A stretch of 64,000 nucleotides of DNA, taken from contig CP065014.1 in assembly GCA_016700335.1 (NCBI GenBank), positions 781,001-845,000 of the forward strand, given 5' to 3'. Under the pieces are notes generated by a model. That model saw only the letters and a program-made list of their open reading frames with translations, did no database searches and was not told the origin of the DNA. Positions 8,279 to 17,057 of the stretch are shown piece by piece. How positions within the stretch are numbered: position 1 is the first letter of the stretch; every line of letters begins with the position of its first letter. This DNA is from Chlorobiota bacterium. Its GTDB lineage: Bacteria; Bacteroidota; Ignavibacteria; OLB7. A program made the translations under genes and the position numbers.

Positions 8279-9679
8279 TTAATGAACCATCAACTTTTCA
8301 GTAAAAACATTGTTAGTGGTTTTTACAGTTACAAAATAAACTCCGCTACTAAAATTTTCTATTGAAATTTTAGTCTGATTGAGTGATAAAACGCCGCTGG
8401 ATACAAACTCCCCAAGCCCATTAACTATTCGGTATTGAGCGGGCTGCCCTTTGCTATTAATTGTAAAATAATTGCTTGCTGGATTGGGGGAAATAGAGAA
8501 TACATTTTTTGAATCTCTTTCCTCTACACCTTTAACAACCGGTCCCAACCACTTAAAGATATATCCATTTCTATTAGCACCAAATGCTTTGACTGGGCTT
8601 ACCATAGTGGCAGAGAAAAAAAACACTCCTTTCCCGTTTGGATCAATTGATTCTTCAATATAAGTTCTACCACCGTCTGTGGTTCTTAAAACCTCGCCAT
8701 CGTAACCACATAATAAACCGTTTAGTTCATCATAAAATGATAGTGATAAAAGCCCTTTTTTACTTTCTGAAAATTGATTTCTAACCTTCTGCCAAGTCCT
8801 GCCACCATCAGTAGTTCGGTAAATAATATCTTTACGTATAAAATTATTTGCCTCTGTGGTTCTATGACCAATACAAAGCCCTTCATTCTTATTTGTAAAA
8901 TTCAGTTCATTTACACAGTTGCTTACATATTGTGACCTAAGTGAATCAAAATAGAATTCTCCTTTTTCAGGTTCATCTCTGAATATAAACGCTGACCAGT
9001 GTTTTCCCGCATCTTCAGTTCTGCAAATTGCATAATCATAAATCCCATTTGCATAGTCTACTTTATAAAAACTAATACAAACAAAATTTTTTTCATCAAG
9101 CATTTGGCAACGAGTAGGGCGGACAGTAACCGAATCAATAATTGGCAAAGGGACTTTCTGCCAAGTTAAAGCCCCGTCATTTGTAACTACAATATTTGTT
9201 CTGTTACACGCCAAGCCATTCTTTTCGTCTTTCATTTTAACCGACCATAATTTCTGTGAAGTATCAGTAACTAAGACTTTTTGCCAAGTGCCACCATTAT
9301 CAGACGTTCTAACAATGTAAGGGCTTTCTCCACATGCAACACATAAATTTTTATTAGGATAATCCAAATCATATAAATCCATAAAAGGGTAGAGTTTACC
9401 GTTTATCACAAGAGATGAATCGGCAAAAACAGTCTCCCAAGATTTACCTTCGTCAGTAGTTCTTCTGATAAGAAATTTTACATTATTCGGGTTCCCAATT
9501 GCCATACAGTTTGCAGAATTACAAGCACGGATATCATTCCAACGAACTGATACTTTTCTACCATTTGATTTGTTGTATATGGTATCGGATACAACCCATT
9601 GAGCATCATGGTACGTTTGCGCAATAAGAAGATTACTTGTAAATAAAAGTAATTGAAAGATAATAATTAGATGTTTCAT
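8279..9679 (-). CDS. Asp-box (BNR/Ycf48-like) beta-propeller with T9SS domain
   Basis: A 466-residue protein with a signal peptide (MKHLIIIFQLLLFTSNLLIAQ). It has repeated Asp-box motifs S/T-x-D-x-G-x-T-W (TTDEGKSWETV, TSDNGGTWQKV, TNDGALTWQKV, TTDGGRTWQKV), typical of sialidase/Ycf48-type propellers. The T9SS type A tail is clear (ISPNPASNYF, SGVYFVTVK, FTEKLMVH). It is related to the four cassette propellers at 17-25.7 kb but more diverged. Probably a surface-exposed binding or scaffold protein; no catalytic residues recognised. Confidence 0.85.
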   Translation of the reverse strand: MKHLIIIFQLLLFTSNLLIAQTYHDAQWVVSDTIYNKSNGRKVSVRWNDIRACNSANCMAIGNPNNVKFLIRRTTDEGKSWETVFADSSLVINGKLYPFMDLYDLDYPNKNLCVACGESPYIVRTSDNGGTWQKVLVTDTSQKLWSVKMKDEKNGLACNRTNIVVTNDGALTWQKVPLPIIDSVTVRPTRCQMLDEKNFVCISFYKVDYANGIYDYAICRTEDAGKHWSAFIFRDEPEKGEFYFDSLRSQYVSNCVNELNFTNKNEGLCIGHRTTEANNFIRKDIIYRTTDGGRTWQKVRNQFSESKKGLLSLSFYDELNGLLCGYDGEVLRTTDGGRTYIEESIDPNGKGVFFFSATMVSPVKAFGANRNGYIFKWLGPVVKGVEERDSKNVFSISPNPASNYFTINSKGQPAQYRIVNGLGEFVSSGVLSLNQTKISIENFSSGVYFVTVKTTNNVFTEKLMVH

Positions 9680-9742
9680 AAATATTTTTTTGAATTAACA
9701 ACCTCTAAATAAAAGTAATTTAGAGGTTGTTAGTAATTTTAA

Positions 9743-10549
9743 TTAATCGCAAACTGATTTACATTGAACCGTAGTACTACCAACTGGAATAGCCGGGCAT
9801 TCGAGTGAACCATATCTCGTTTTATTGATTAGCAAGGGGTTTGGATTTAGCCAACCTTCAATATATTCTAATCTATACTGAACAGAACAGCAGGTAACAC
9901 CAGGGCAAGGAATATATTTACAAGTATAATCAGGATAATATCTATCCGATTCTCCAATGCCCCCATTTACTTTATAGCTCTGTGGCCCACCCCGAGACTG
10001 CGACATACCTATCTTCCCTTCATCTTTTTTTCGAGTCGAGGTTTGGTGGATTGGATTGATATAGCATACTTTACGAAAACAACCGACAGAATAGATAAAT
10101 ACATTCTCAAGATATGTTATCCCAGAACTTGAAGGAGCTTTACCAACCATATTATCTAAAATAATTTTGGCTCTTGCTTGGTGTAAAATAGAATTCATGT
10201 TATCGTTAGTTATTGATGTGTCGCAACCATATAGGGAATCAAGTATAAATTCATATTTACCCGTGCATTTATTCTATCTGTATCTATACCAAACAGAATC
10301 ATCGCACTCCGCAATAATAGTATCATGTGTGCTATTGTAAATATAAATATGGAATTCAGCATCAAATATTCCCCAAGGTGAATCTGAACAGTCATTTTCA
10401 GCCATACAGGGGTTTAATAGAACTGGTTGTGCAATTAAATTACCAGTTAAGAAAACTGAGAGCAAAATAGCAAAAAATGCAGAAATAGATAAAACTTTCT
10501 TGTAGCAATTCGCCGTTATGAGTCGGCGTGAGTTTAAGTAATTTTTCAT
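9743..10549 (-). pseudogene. Cys-rich secreted protein gene split by an amber codon
   Basis: Two open segments (10549-10274 and 10198-9743) are in the same frame, separated by a single TAG at 10276-10274. Read through, the product is 268 codons with a signal peptide (SAFFAILLSVFLTGNLIAQ), then a Cys-containing body with CPGVTCCSVQ and a C-terminal CKSVCD. The order and motif spacing match the Cys-rich proteins upstream of the cassette propellers (18462, 23200), and it likewise precedes a propeller gene (8279). The region between the TAG and the next ATG still encodes good protein (KCTGKYEFILDSLYGCDTS), so this is one recent nonsense mutation, not two genes. Confidence 0.75.
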
Positions 10550-10562
10550 TAAAAAATATTAA

Positions 10563-10721
10563 ATTAAAATGTGAAAAGTTAAAATTACGATGAAATAATT
10601 TGCAAATATTTTCAGATTTAACTTAAAGATAATTCATGGTAAAAAAACTCACAATCAATGGTAATTTACTTCACATTTTACGATTTATGTGAGGTATGTG
10701 AAATATTCTAATTTATATTTG
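10563..10721 (+). promoter_or_regulatory. Operator-like inverted repeats and promoter upstream of an XRE regulator
   Basis: AAAATGTGAA near 10565 and TTCACATTTT near 10670 are exact reverse complements. A related GTGAGGTATGTGAAA follows immediately downstream. A -7-like TATATTTG sits at 10714-10721, 13 nt before the likely ATG of the regulator, without a clear -33 box. This could be an autoregulatory operator between the divergent 10549 and 10734 genes. Inference only. Confidence 0.35.
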
Positions 10722-10733
10722 CTGAAAGGGAAT

Positions 10734-11182
10734 ATGAAACTTGATATTCAAAAAATAAAATTGTTAATGCGTAAAAATAAAATCGGACAGACCCAACTTG
10801 GAAATAGTATAGGTAGGTCTCGAGAATGGGTGTCTAAATTTATGAACGAAAAACTTGAACCAAAAAAGAAATAGCTGAGTTAATGGCAGAGAAATTTAAA
10901 GTTCCACTTAGTGAAATTCAGGAAAAACTTGGAGTCATGAACATTAGTATTGAAACTCAAATTGATTCAATTGTAGCAAACACAGTTACAATTTCTTGTA
11001 GAGAAATGGAGATACAAGAAAAACTTGTTTCTACATTAACAGATGAAATTAATGTATTAAAAGAAGAATTCAAGATTCATCTTTCAGAAAAAGAAGAATG
11101 GCAAAAAGAAAGAAAACAGATGGCTCTGAAAATCAATAAATTAGAAGAAGAACGGAATGATCCAAAAAATCAAAAAAAGTAA
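10734..11182 (+). pseudogene. XRE-type HTH regulator with coiled-coil tail, frame broken at A_AAA_AAG
   Basis: The first frame starts MKLDIQKIKLLMRKNK after a GAAAGGG ribosome binding site and encodes a helix-turn-helix (GQTQLGNSIGRSREWVSKF). It stops at TAG 10872-10874. The -1 frame continues directly as KKEIAELMAEKFKVPLSEIQEK and then a ~70-residue Lys/Glu-rich coiled coil ending at 11182. The junction is CCA-AAA-AAG, so the zero frame contains A_AAA_AAG, the classical -1 slippery heptamer. Either programmed frameshifting yields the fusion or one A has been lost. An upstream in-frame ATG at 10689 is less likely. Confidence 0.65.
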
Positions 11183-11274
11183 GTCATACCAAATCCAAGA
11201 ATAAATTAGCCTCATTAAAATGTCCTGTAAGTCGCATAAATACGAGTTTTTACAATACAAAAAATAATAAAATC

Positions 11275-11317
11275 AAAAGCCGAACAAAGTTATAATAACA
11301 ATGCTCGGCTTTTTTTG
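11275..11317 (+). terminator. Intrinsic terminator
   Basis: AAAAGCCGA (11275-11283) pairs with TCGGCTTTT (11305-11313) and is followed by more T on the plus strand. It lies 93 nt after the XRE/coiled-coil gene and fits as its terminator. Confidence 0.75.
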
Positions 11318-11444
11318 TGTTTAATAAGGAAATCATTATAATACCAATTGTAGCTATATAAGGTTTTATCTAGTTGCTGTATAAGCAAGTATTTAAGCGC
11401 TTTACAAGGTTATTTATTAGACCGCTTTATACTTACATTTGATA

Positions 11445-11579
11445 TTAGATGTAGACAATTTTCCAGCAGGAGAAAGCTCAATTCATTATAACACTTTGCT
11501 TACAGAAAACGGAAATTATTTTTATGTAGTAGAAACAGAAAAAGAAAAAAGGACAGAAAAATTTGTGGTTAAAAGGTAG
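11445..11579 (+). pseudogene. Fragment of a T9SS C-terminal domain
   Basis: This frame reads LDVDNFPAGESSIHYNTLL and ends RTEKFVVKR before a TAG. It is nearly the same as the last ~45 residues of the truncated metzincin at 55703 (LDVDNFPAGENS...RTEKFVVQR). No start or upstream gene body is present, so it is a broken-off 3' end. Confidence 0.7.
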
Positions 11580-11894
11580 GCATAAAATTTAGTATCATTT
11601 AAACACATAGCGCAGTTCATTCATTCATCGTGAAAGTAAGTATTTGCGGGCTTTACAAGGTTTTTTTTGTTGTATAGTTTTGCCCATTTGAAATTCAATA
11701 CAATAAGCATAACATTTTACCTAATTTATCGAATAAATATTTTTTTAATTACTCGGTTTGAAGATAATCATTAAAAAATATTTATTAAATTTTACAAAAT
11801 ATTCCTTGTGTAGTTTAAAGTTTTTTTTTAAAATTTCTCTTCGGCATTAAGTCTTAGTATTTTATTCTCACATTTTTTAATTTGTTATTCCTTT
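11580..11894. other. Intergenic, AT-rich, with a short direct repeat
   Basis: No gene is visible. The only structure is a direct repeat around GGCTTTACAAGG (near 11648), also present near 11398 as GCGCTTTACAAGG. The rest is low-complexity A/T that probably holds the promoter of the 11895 fragment. Confidence 0.3.
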
Positions 11895-12302
11895 ATGAAA
11901 CACTTCAATGCTTTCCTTTTTGTTGCTACATTGAGTTTATTTGTAAGCACTTCACAATTCTTATCGGCTCAAAATGGGGGCTACCCTGCGCCGCCATGCG
12001 CTTTAGGCTATAGTTATACTGGAGTCGCATCAAAACAAGGGCAAGCACTTACTGCGCCTGCCTACACAACAGATATGCCGATTGATGTATTGGTTGGGTA
12101 TATTGTAATTGATAGTTTGAGAAAAGTAAAAACTGCGGATGAGATTGAAGCATATCTAAATAGCCTTGATTATTCAAATGATACTTTGCGCCGTATTATG
12201 AAATACCTTTATACTATTGTTGATTATGACCCCATCAGATTTAGAAGATATGCAGTCGGAACAAGTGTAGGAAGAATAGCAGCATCGGCAAATTTGAAAT
12301 AG
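11895..12302 (+). pseudogene. Truncated paralogue of the metzincin-partner protein
   Basis: 135 codons with a signal peptide (MKHFNAFLFVATLSLF...SAQ). The mature part aligns with the N-terminal third of the 4311 and 41998 proteins: PPCALGYSY, YTTDMPIDVLVGYIV, YLYTIVDYDPIRF. It ends abruptly after RIAASANLK, where the paralogues continue for another 200 residues. The 3' end has been lost by rearrangement; a fragment of a different protein overlaps its end. Confidence 0.7.
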
Positions 12303-12406
12303 ATATTGAATCTCTTGTATCAGGGAAATACATAATAACGATGGAGTATAATCGTAATTACCGAATAGGGAGAGAATTAAAGTTAACTAATGAAAGCAAA
12401 ATATAG
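12296..12406 (+). pseudogene. Fragment resembling a C-terminal sorting domain
   Basis: This frame reads EIDIESLVSGKYIIT...GRELKLTNESKI and stops at TAG 12404. The D-I-x-S-L-x-S-G-x-Y-I-I pattern is what precedes the end of T9SS type A domains. It overlaps the end of the 11895 fragment in another frame, marking a deletion junction near 12296. Confidence 0.45.
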
Positions 12407-12512
12407 TAAGTGGTCTGTACCATTAAAGATTACAAACAGATAAATATATATTTTCATTTGGAAAGCTAATCATTGAATAAAGCATTGGTTATAATTTTAA
12501 ATTTTGGTAAAT

Positions 12513-13262
12513 ATGACAAATAATTTTTTTGTATTAACATTCATTTTATTCTCAGTAATTGCTTTACTATATTCCTCAATTGGTCATGCAGGTGCTTCTG
12601 GTTATTTGGCTATTATGGCACTTTTATCATTTGCTCCTGATTCAATAAAGCCAACTTCTTTAATATTAAATATAGTTGTTGCAAGTATTGCTTCTTATAA
12701 ATTTATTAATGAAAGTTACTTCGATAAAAATATTTTTTTTTCATTCATAATAACTGCTCTGCCAATGGCATTCATTGGTGGTTATGTAGCTATTCCACCA
12801 AAATATTTCAAATTAATTGCAGGAATTTTTTTAATAATTTCAGCTATTATATTGTTTGTAAAAGAGTTTATAAAAACTGAAAAAAATACAACTCAATCTT
12901 TGCCCCTAATTTGGAAATTATCTCTTGGTGCTATTATTGGTTTTGTTTCGGGTTTGATTGGAGTTGGTGGTGGAATTTTTCTTACACCTATTCTCATTTT
13001 AACAAATCAAACTTCATTAAAAAAAGCTTCAGGAATTTCTGCTCTATTCATTTTATGTAACTCAATTGCTGGCTTAGTAGGTCATGTTACAGCATTTAAC
13101 AAAATAGATTCAAATATTTTTTATTGGATTATTGCTGTAATATTTGGAGGATTAATAGGCTCATATTTGGGTACAAAAATATTTAATAATAAAATTATAA
13201 TTGGATGTTTGTTTTTAATTTTAATATCAGCTGGATTAAAATTTCTTATAATTGATTTTTAG
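12513..13262 (+). CDS. TauE/SafE (TSUP) family membrane transporter
   Basis: A 249-residue integral membrane protein with about eight hydrophobic segments. Glycine-rich TSUP motifs are visible near the first helix (SSIGHAGASGYLAIMAL) and as GFVSGLIGVGGGIFLTP around residue 150, the duplicated signature of the family. Members move sulfite, sulfoacetate or related organosulfur anions across the inner membrane; the substrate here is unknown. I start at the ATG at 12513; an upstream TTG at 12504 is possible. It stands alone and looks like ordinary chromosomal content. Confidence 0.9.
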   Translation: MTNNFFVLTFILFSVIALLYSSIGHAGASGYLAIMALLSFAPDSIKPTSLILNIVVASIASYKFINESYFDKNIFFSFIITALPMAFIGGYVAIPPKYFKLIAGIFLIISAIILFVKEFIKTEKNTTQSLPLIWKLSLGAIIGFVSGLIGVGGGIFLTPILILTNQTSLKKASGISALFILCNSIAGLVGHVTAFNKIDSNIFYWIIAVIFGGLIGSYLGTKIFNNKIIIGCLFLILISAGLKFLIIDF

Positions 13263-13868
13263 TTTATAAAAAGATTTTAAGAATTCAATTACTTTATTTA
13301 TTAAACAACTTCTTGATTCTCTATTCTCCTACTCTCCAAATGTTATCTTATATCTATACATCACATTCTCGTTCCTACTTCGTAAATGATAAACACTATT
13401 CTCCTCCCAACTCTTCGCCCATTTAACTTCATATTCTCTATTACATCATTCCTATTACCCAAATAATCCTTCCCTTTACGCACTCTTCCATTACTCTGCG
13501 GTGGTATTAACTGCTCAGTTTGGAACTTCTACACAAACTATTTCAAATTTAAAATTACGCTGATACTCACCGACAACGGACTTGAATCTATAAATAGATA
13601 GTCAATAGTAAAAAGAATAATCTTTGCACAAAGCCTTCTTTGTTAGATATAAAATGCGCTACAAACAAGATAGACCACAGATACACAAGACCTTTTGATT
13701 CACTTGAAAAATGGTTGGCATTGAAACCTGAATTATTTATTCTTACACCTCAACTATTTAAAATCAAATTGATTAATTTGCACTCGACTCGCAATTAATC
13801 AAATTAATTACAACTATATTTCTGGTATCTTAATCAATACCAAAAAAACAAAAAAAGATTTAAAAATT
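13263..13868. other. Intergenic region with decayed coding remnants
   Basis: No intact gene. On the minus strand about 13332-13440 reads EYEVKWAKSWEENSVYHL and on to ITFGE before a stop, which looks like a gene 3' end, but no start or full frame remains and I do not recognise it. A 10-bp perfect inverted repeat TTGATTAATT / AATTAATCAA lies at about 13767-13800, just upstream of the FG-GAP gene, and could be an operator or an old terminator. A TATATTTC near 13817 may be the -7 box of the next operon. Confidence 0.35.
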
Positions 13869-15410
13869 ATGAAGAAGAAGAATCTGTATTTGATGCTTGC
13901 CCTGCTAGCCCTGCTTGTAAGCGTAAGCAAAGGGCAAAGAACTGATTGTTTGCAAGGATTTAACAATGTTTCAGACCCACGTAACCCTTATGCCAAGTGC
14001 CTTGAGCCAATAGGCACTATGCTTGCTGAAGGTGCATACAACGATGTAACTCTGCACAAGTTAGGTGACTTGAACAAAGATGGTATAGATGATTGGATAA
14101 TAATGTATTGGAAGACAGATTGGGGAAGGCTACCGAAGTTATTTTATGGAGTAAAGGGTAGAATACCGAAGTTTAGTGAAGGTATAGATATATGCGACAC
14201 CTCAAGTAGGTTGCAGATGCGATTTGGAGGTTATGGGGACTACGACCAAGATGGTAACGTGGATATAGTGATGAGCTATGATAAGCTAAGTGATACAAGC
14301 TATGGTAACACCCGGTATAGAGATTTAAGCTATGTGGTGGTATACTGGGGACCGAGCTATAGCACACGGGATTCAGTTAGGCTTGGTAATGGTTATGATG
14401 CTTGGCTTGGCGCAAGGACTGTTCCCGCGAAAACAGATGTAAACAATGATGGAGTGGATGATATATTAATGTGGGGAGGGATTAGTGCCTATAAGCAACC
14501 CAATCTTAGTGTAGAGCTACCTTTTGTAATGATGTATCTTGGAGAGAAAGGAAAGCGTTGGGGACGAGATAAGAGCAGGCTTTATGATAAAAGTTATTGG
14601 AATATAAGACCAATTGGAACAATAGGTACCAGTATAGTAAGAGTAATAGACCAAGACGGTGATGGGTATGAGGATTATATTTACTATGGTGGACGAGGAG
14701 ACGGCAGGCTAATATACGGGATATTATACGGCAGGCAGGGAAATCTACCTGATAGCTTAGAGCGTCAAGAGTTTGATATGGATTCATTGGGTTGGTATGA
14801 TGCAAACATATTTGATGTAACCGGTGATGGCTTTCCTGAATTGTTAGTAGGTAAAGATGGGGAATTAAAAATATATGCGGGAGTAAAAGGTGAAAGGTTA
14901 AAAGAGATATATGGAAAAGGGGAAGAGAAAGCAACACCAAATAGCAAACATTGGTGGAATAAACCTTGGGCGAGTATTTGGAGTTGTTATAGAATAAACC
15001 CGGTATGGCAAGGTGGGCCTGGTGTCCCTGATTTGGGGGATATAGACCTTGACGGTATTCATGACATTTGGGGTGGAGGTGGAGCAAATTACTCATTCGT
15101 ATATACGGCAGGAGTAGAAATGGATTCATTAGCCGATGCGATTTATCATGGTGTAAGTGATGGGAGAGCAGATTTAGGAGATATACTTGGGAATAAGAAA
15201 TGGGTATTAGCAGTTATCAGCGGAAGATTACTAACGTTTTTAGAGCCGAGCAAAGATGTACCGGGAAACATAGAAGGCAAGAGGCGTAAGCTACCGCATG
15301 AATCTGTAGGAGTAGATAGCGAAGAGATAACAACTGGAAAATTGCGTTTAACAGAGAATAGTTCTAAGAAGAAGAATAGTGATCAAATAACAACTCAAAA
15401 CAAAAGGTAA
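13869..15410 (+). CDS. FG-GAP/VCBS-repeat secreted protein
   Basis: A 513-residue protein with a signal peptide (KNLYLMLALLALLVSVSKGQ). At least six repeats carry the D-x-(D/N)-x-D-G-x-x-D calcium-binding pattern of FG-GAP repeats (DLNKDGIDDW, DYDQDGNVDI, DVNNDGVDDI, DQDGDGYEDY, DVTGDGFPEL, DIDLDGIHDI), spaced to form an integrin-alpha-like propeller. There is no T9SS tail; the C-terminus is Lys/Asn-rich. The next gene begins 5 nt after its stop, so the two form an operon. Probably an extracellular calcium-dependent binding protein. Confidence 0.85.
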   Translation: MKKKNLYLMLALLALLVSVSKGQRTDCLQGFNNVSDPRNPYAKCLEPIGTMLAEGAYNDVTLHKLGDLNKDGIDDWIIMYWKTDWGRLPKLFYGVKGRIPKFSEGIDICDTSSRLQMRFGGYGDYDQDGNVDIVMSYDKLSDTSYGNTRYRDLSYVVVYWGPSYSTRDSVRLGNGYDAWLGARTVPAKTDVNNDGVDDILMWGGISAYKQPNLSVELPFVMMYLGEKGKRWGRDKSRLYDKSYWNIRPIGTIGTSIVRVIDQDGDGYEDYIYYGGRGDGRLIYGILYGRQGNLPDSLERQEFDMDSLGWYDANIFDVTGDGFPELLVGKDGELKIYAGVKGERLKEIYGKGEEKATPNSKHWWNKPWASIWSCYRINPVWQGGPGVPDLGDIDLDGIHDIWGGGGANYSFVYTAGVEMDSLADAIYHGVSDGRADLGDILGNKKWVLAVISGRLLTFLEPSKDVPGNIEGKRRKLPHESVGVDSEEITTGKLRLTENSSKKKNSDQITTQNKR

Positions 15411-15415
15411 TATCC

Positions 15416-16936
15416 ATGGACTCAAAAATAGTTAGAAGAATAGTTAGAAGAATAGCAAGAAGGATTAGTCAAATTATTTTGTTGATAGTAATTAGTATAT
15501 TTAGTAACATTCTTATGTTACATTCCCAAACAGAGCAGATGCAAAGAACGCTCAAAGAGAAAGCAGATAGAATAAAAAGGGAGATGGAGAGCAACAAACC
15601 AGCTCCCGCCCCAACGCCCAGCACCCAGCAAGAAGAGCATGAACCAGCCCCGCCTACAAAATATTTGGGTTATGATAGGAATAGTAAGTTTGAGCAGAAA
15701 TTTATATGGGGGACCCATTCGCATTTATACGGAGATTTCAGTGCGAAGATATACAAATCACTTGGAATACAATTTATAGATTTATACAATTTACCGGATA
15801 GTTTCACCTATATGATAAGGAACAGGAAAGTCTTAAATACGCCACACATGGATCCTGATAGTTTGAATAAATACTTAAATGTAGATGAGCAGGTAACATA
15901 TCGTGGAGATTGGTTCAGGCGTATGTGGTATGATACATATAAGGCATATCGAGATAGTGGAATAACATCGGTATACACTCCAAGTTTCAAGTTTGACGCG
16001 ACTTGGGTGAACAGTTGTATAAGTTATTATTATGATTTGGGAGGTGGTGATACAGTTCAAAACATGCCATTTAAAGAGGTGGTATATGGAGATAGGGTAG
16101 ATTACAATAGCCGTATAAGCCCATCGAGATTATATTTAGCAGTAGGGGGTCATTGGTTTCGTCAGCAGGATAGTTTGCACGCATACCGTATATCAAGTGG
16201 TTCGCAGTATTTAAGCAACAATGTGCTATATGTAAACCCTGCCACATTGAACATAGCCGGAGGTCCACCTAACTCCCAAGAACCGAACTACAACATGCTT
16301 GATTTGAATGTTGCTATCCTTCCTGATTCAGGACAGAGAAGGGGCGAGCCTTACATTACGAGATGGCCAAATCTCCCCAATACAACCCCATTTGCGCGGG
16401 TGAAGGTATACCGTAGAATAGGTTTAGGAGGTGGCAAAGGGACAAACCTGTATAACTTATGGCATGAGTTTCCAATAACAAAGCAGAACTATCGTAGACC
16501 TTACCCTTATGGCGCAGATGCACCTTTAGACAAATTTGATACCCTAACGGCGTATGAGTGGTTGAATATTATTGATACAACAAAAGATAAACGTAAGCCA
16601 ATTATCCCCCTATTAATGCGTGATATGCGTTTTCGGATGAATCTATTAGATACGGTAAAATTTGGTAAAGATACAACTCTTACTGTTGGAGGTAGAAGCA
16701 TAACGATACATGATACAGATGATGTATATACGTATCATTCAGGTTTGTGGTCAGAGGTGGGTAATGACACAGCCTTAACAAGAGCGTTAAAGAATTTGTT
16801 GCGTGGTCAGGATAGTATAAAGTATAAGGATATGTATGAAGGTCAAGTAAGGGAAACAGATATATTTTATGAGGTATATTCAGAGAACATAGTTCCTGTA
16901 GCATTTATGCGTGGTTTGGCAGTAAGGGGGATGTAA
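15416..16936 (+). CDS. Hypothetical secreted protein, operon partner of the FG-GAP protein
   Basis: A 506-residue protein. The N-terminus is unusual: a near-repetitive arginine stretch (IVRRIVRRIARRI) encoded by short direct DNA repeats, followed by a hydrophobic signal segment (LLIVISIFSNILMLHS). Then come a short charged helix (LKEKADRIKREME), a Pro/Ala-rich linker (PAPAPTPST) and a large domain starting KYLGYDRNSKFEQKF that I do not recognise. It has no T9SS tail. An IS4-like right-end remnant starts 16 nt after the stop, so the natural 3' context has been lost. Confidence 0.7.
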   Translation: MDSKIVRRIVRRIARRISQIILLIVISIFSNILMLHSQTEQMQRTLKEKADRIKREMESNKPAPAPTPSTQQEEHEPAPPTKYLGYDRNSKFEQKFIWGTHSHLYGDFSAKIYKSLGIQFIDLYNLPDSFTYMIRNRKVLNTPHMDPDSLNKYLNVDEQVTYRGDWFRRMWYDTYKAYRDSGITSVYTPSFKFDATWVNSCISYYYDLGGGDTVQNMPFKEVVYGDRVDYNSRISPSRLYLAVGGHWFRQQDSLHAYRISSGSQYLSNNVLYVNPATLNIAGGPPNSQEPNYNMLDLNVAILPDSGQRRGEPYITRWPNLPNTTPFARVKVYRRIGLGGGKGTNLYNLWHEFPITKQNYRRPYPYGADAPLDKFDTLTAYEWLNIIDTTKDKRKPIIPLLMRDMRFRMNLLDTVKFGKDTTLTVGGRSITIHDTDDVYTYHSGLWSEVGNDTALTRALKNLLRGQDSIKYKDMYEGQVRETDIFYEVYSENIVPVAFMRGLAVRGM

Positions 16937-16952
16937 AATAGTATGTTACATG

Positions 16953-17024
16953 GAGCTTAAAAATCTATCAGCATTAAGTGCGGCATAATTCCCATTTTTG
17001 ATGACCTTTTTGCGTAAGGTGAGT
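16953..17024 (+). mobile_element. Right-end remnant of the IS4-like element
   Basis: 72 bp match the last ~70 bp of the element at 7070-8253 (from GAGCTTAAAAATC through GCGTAAGGTGAGT), including the right inverted repeat with few changes. The rest of the element is gone. It separates the 15416 operon from the convergent cassette array. Confidence 0.85.
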
Positions 17025-17057
17025 AATTGAGAGGATTTACTTTTCTTTACAAAAAAA

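Noticed and set aside
14506..15129. 207-codon minus-strand frame inside the FG-GAP gene, and similar antisense frames in 15.5-16.9 kb
   Set aside because: Shadow frames of real plus-strand genes; composition (Leu/His/Tyr-rich) and no family resemblance.
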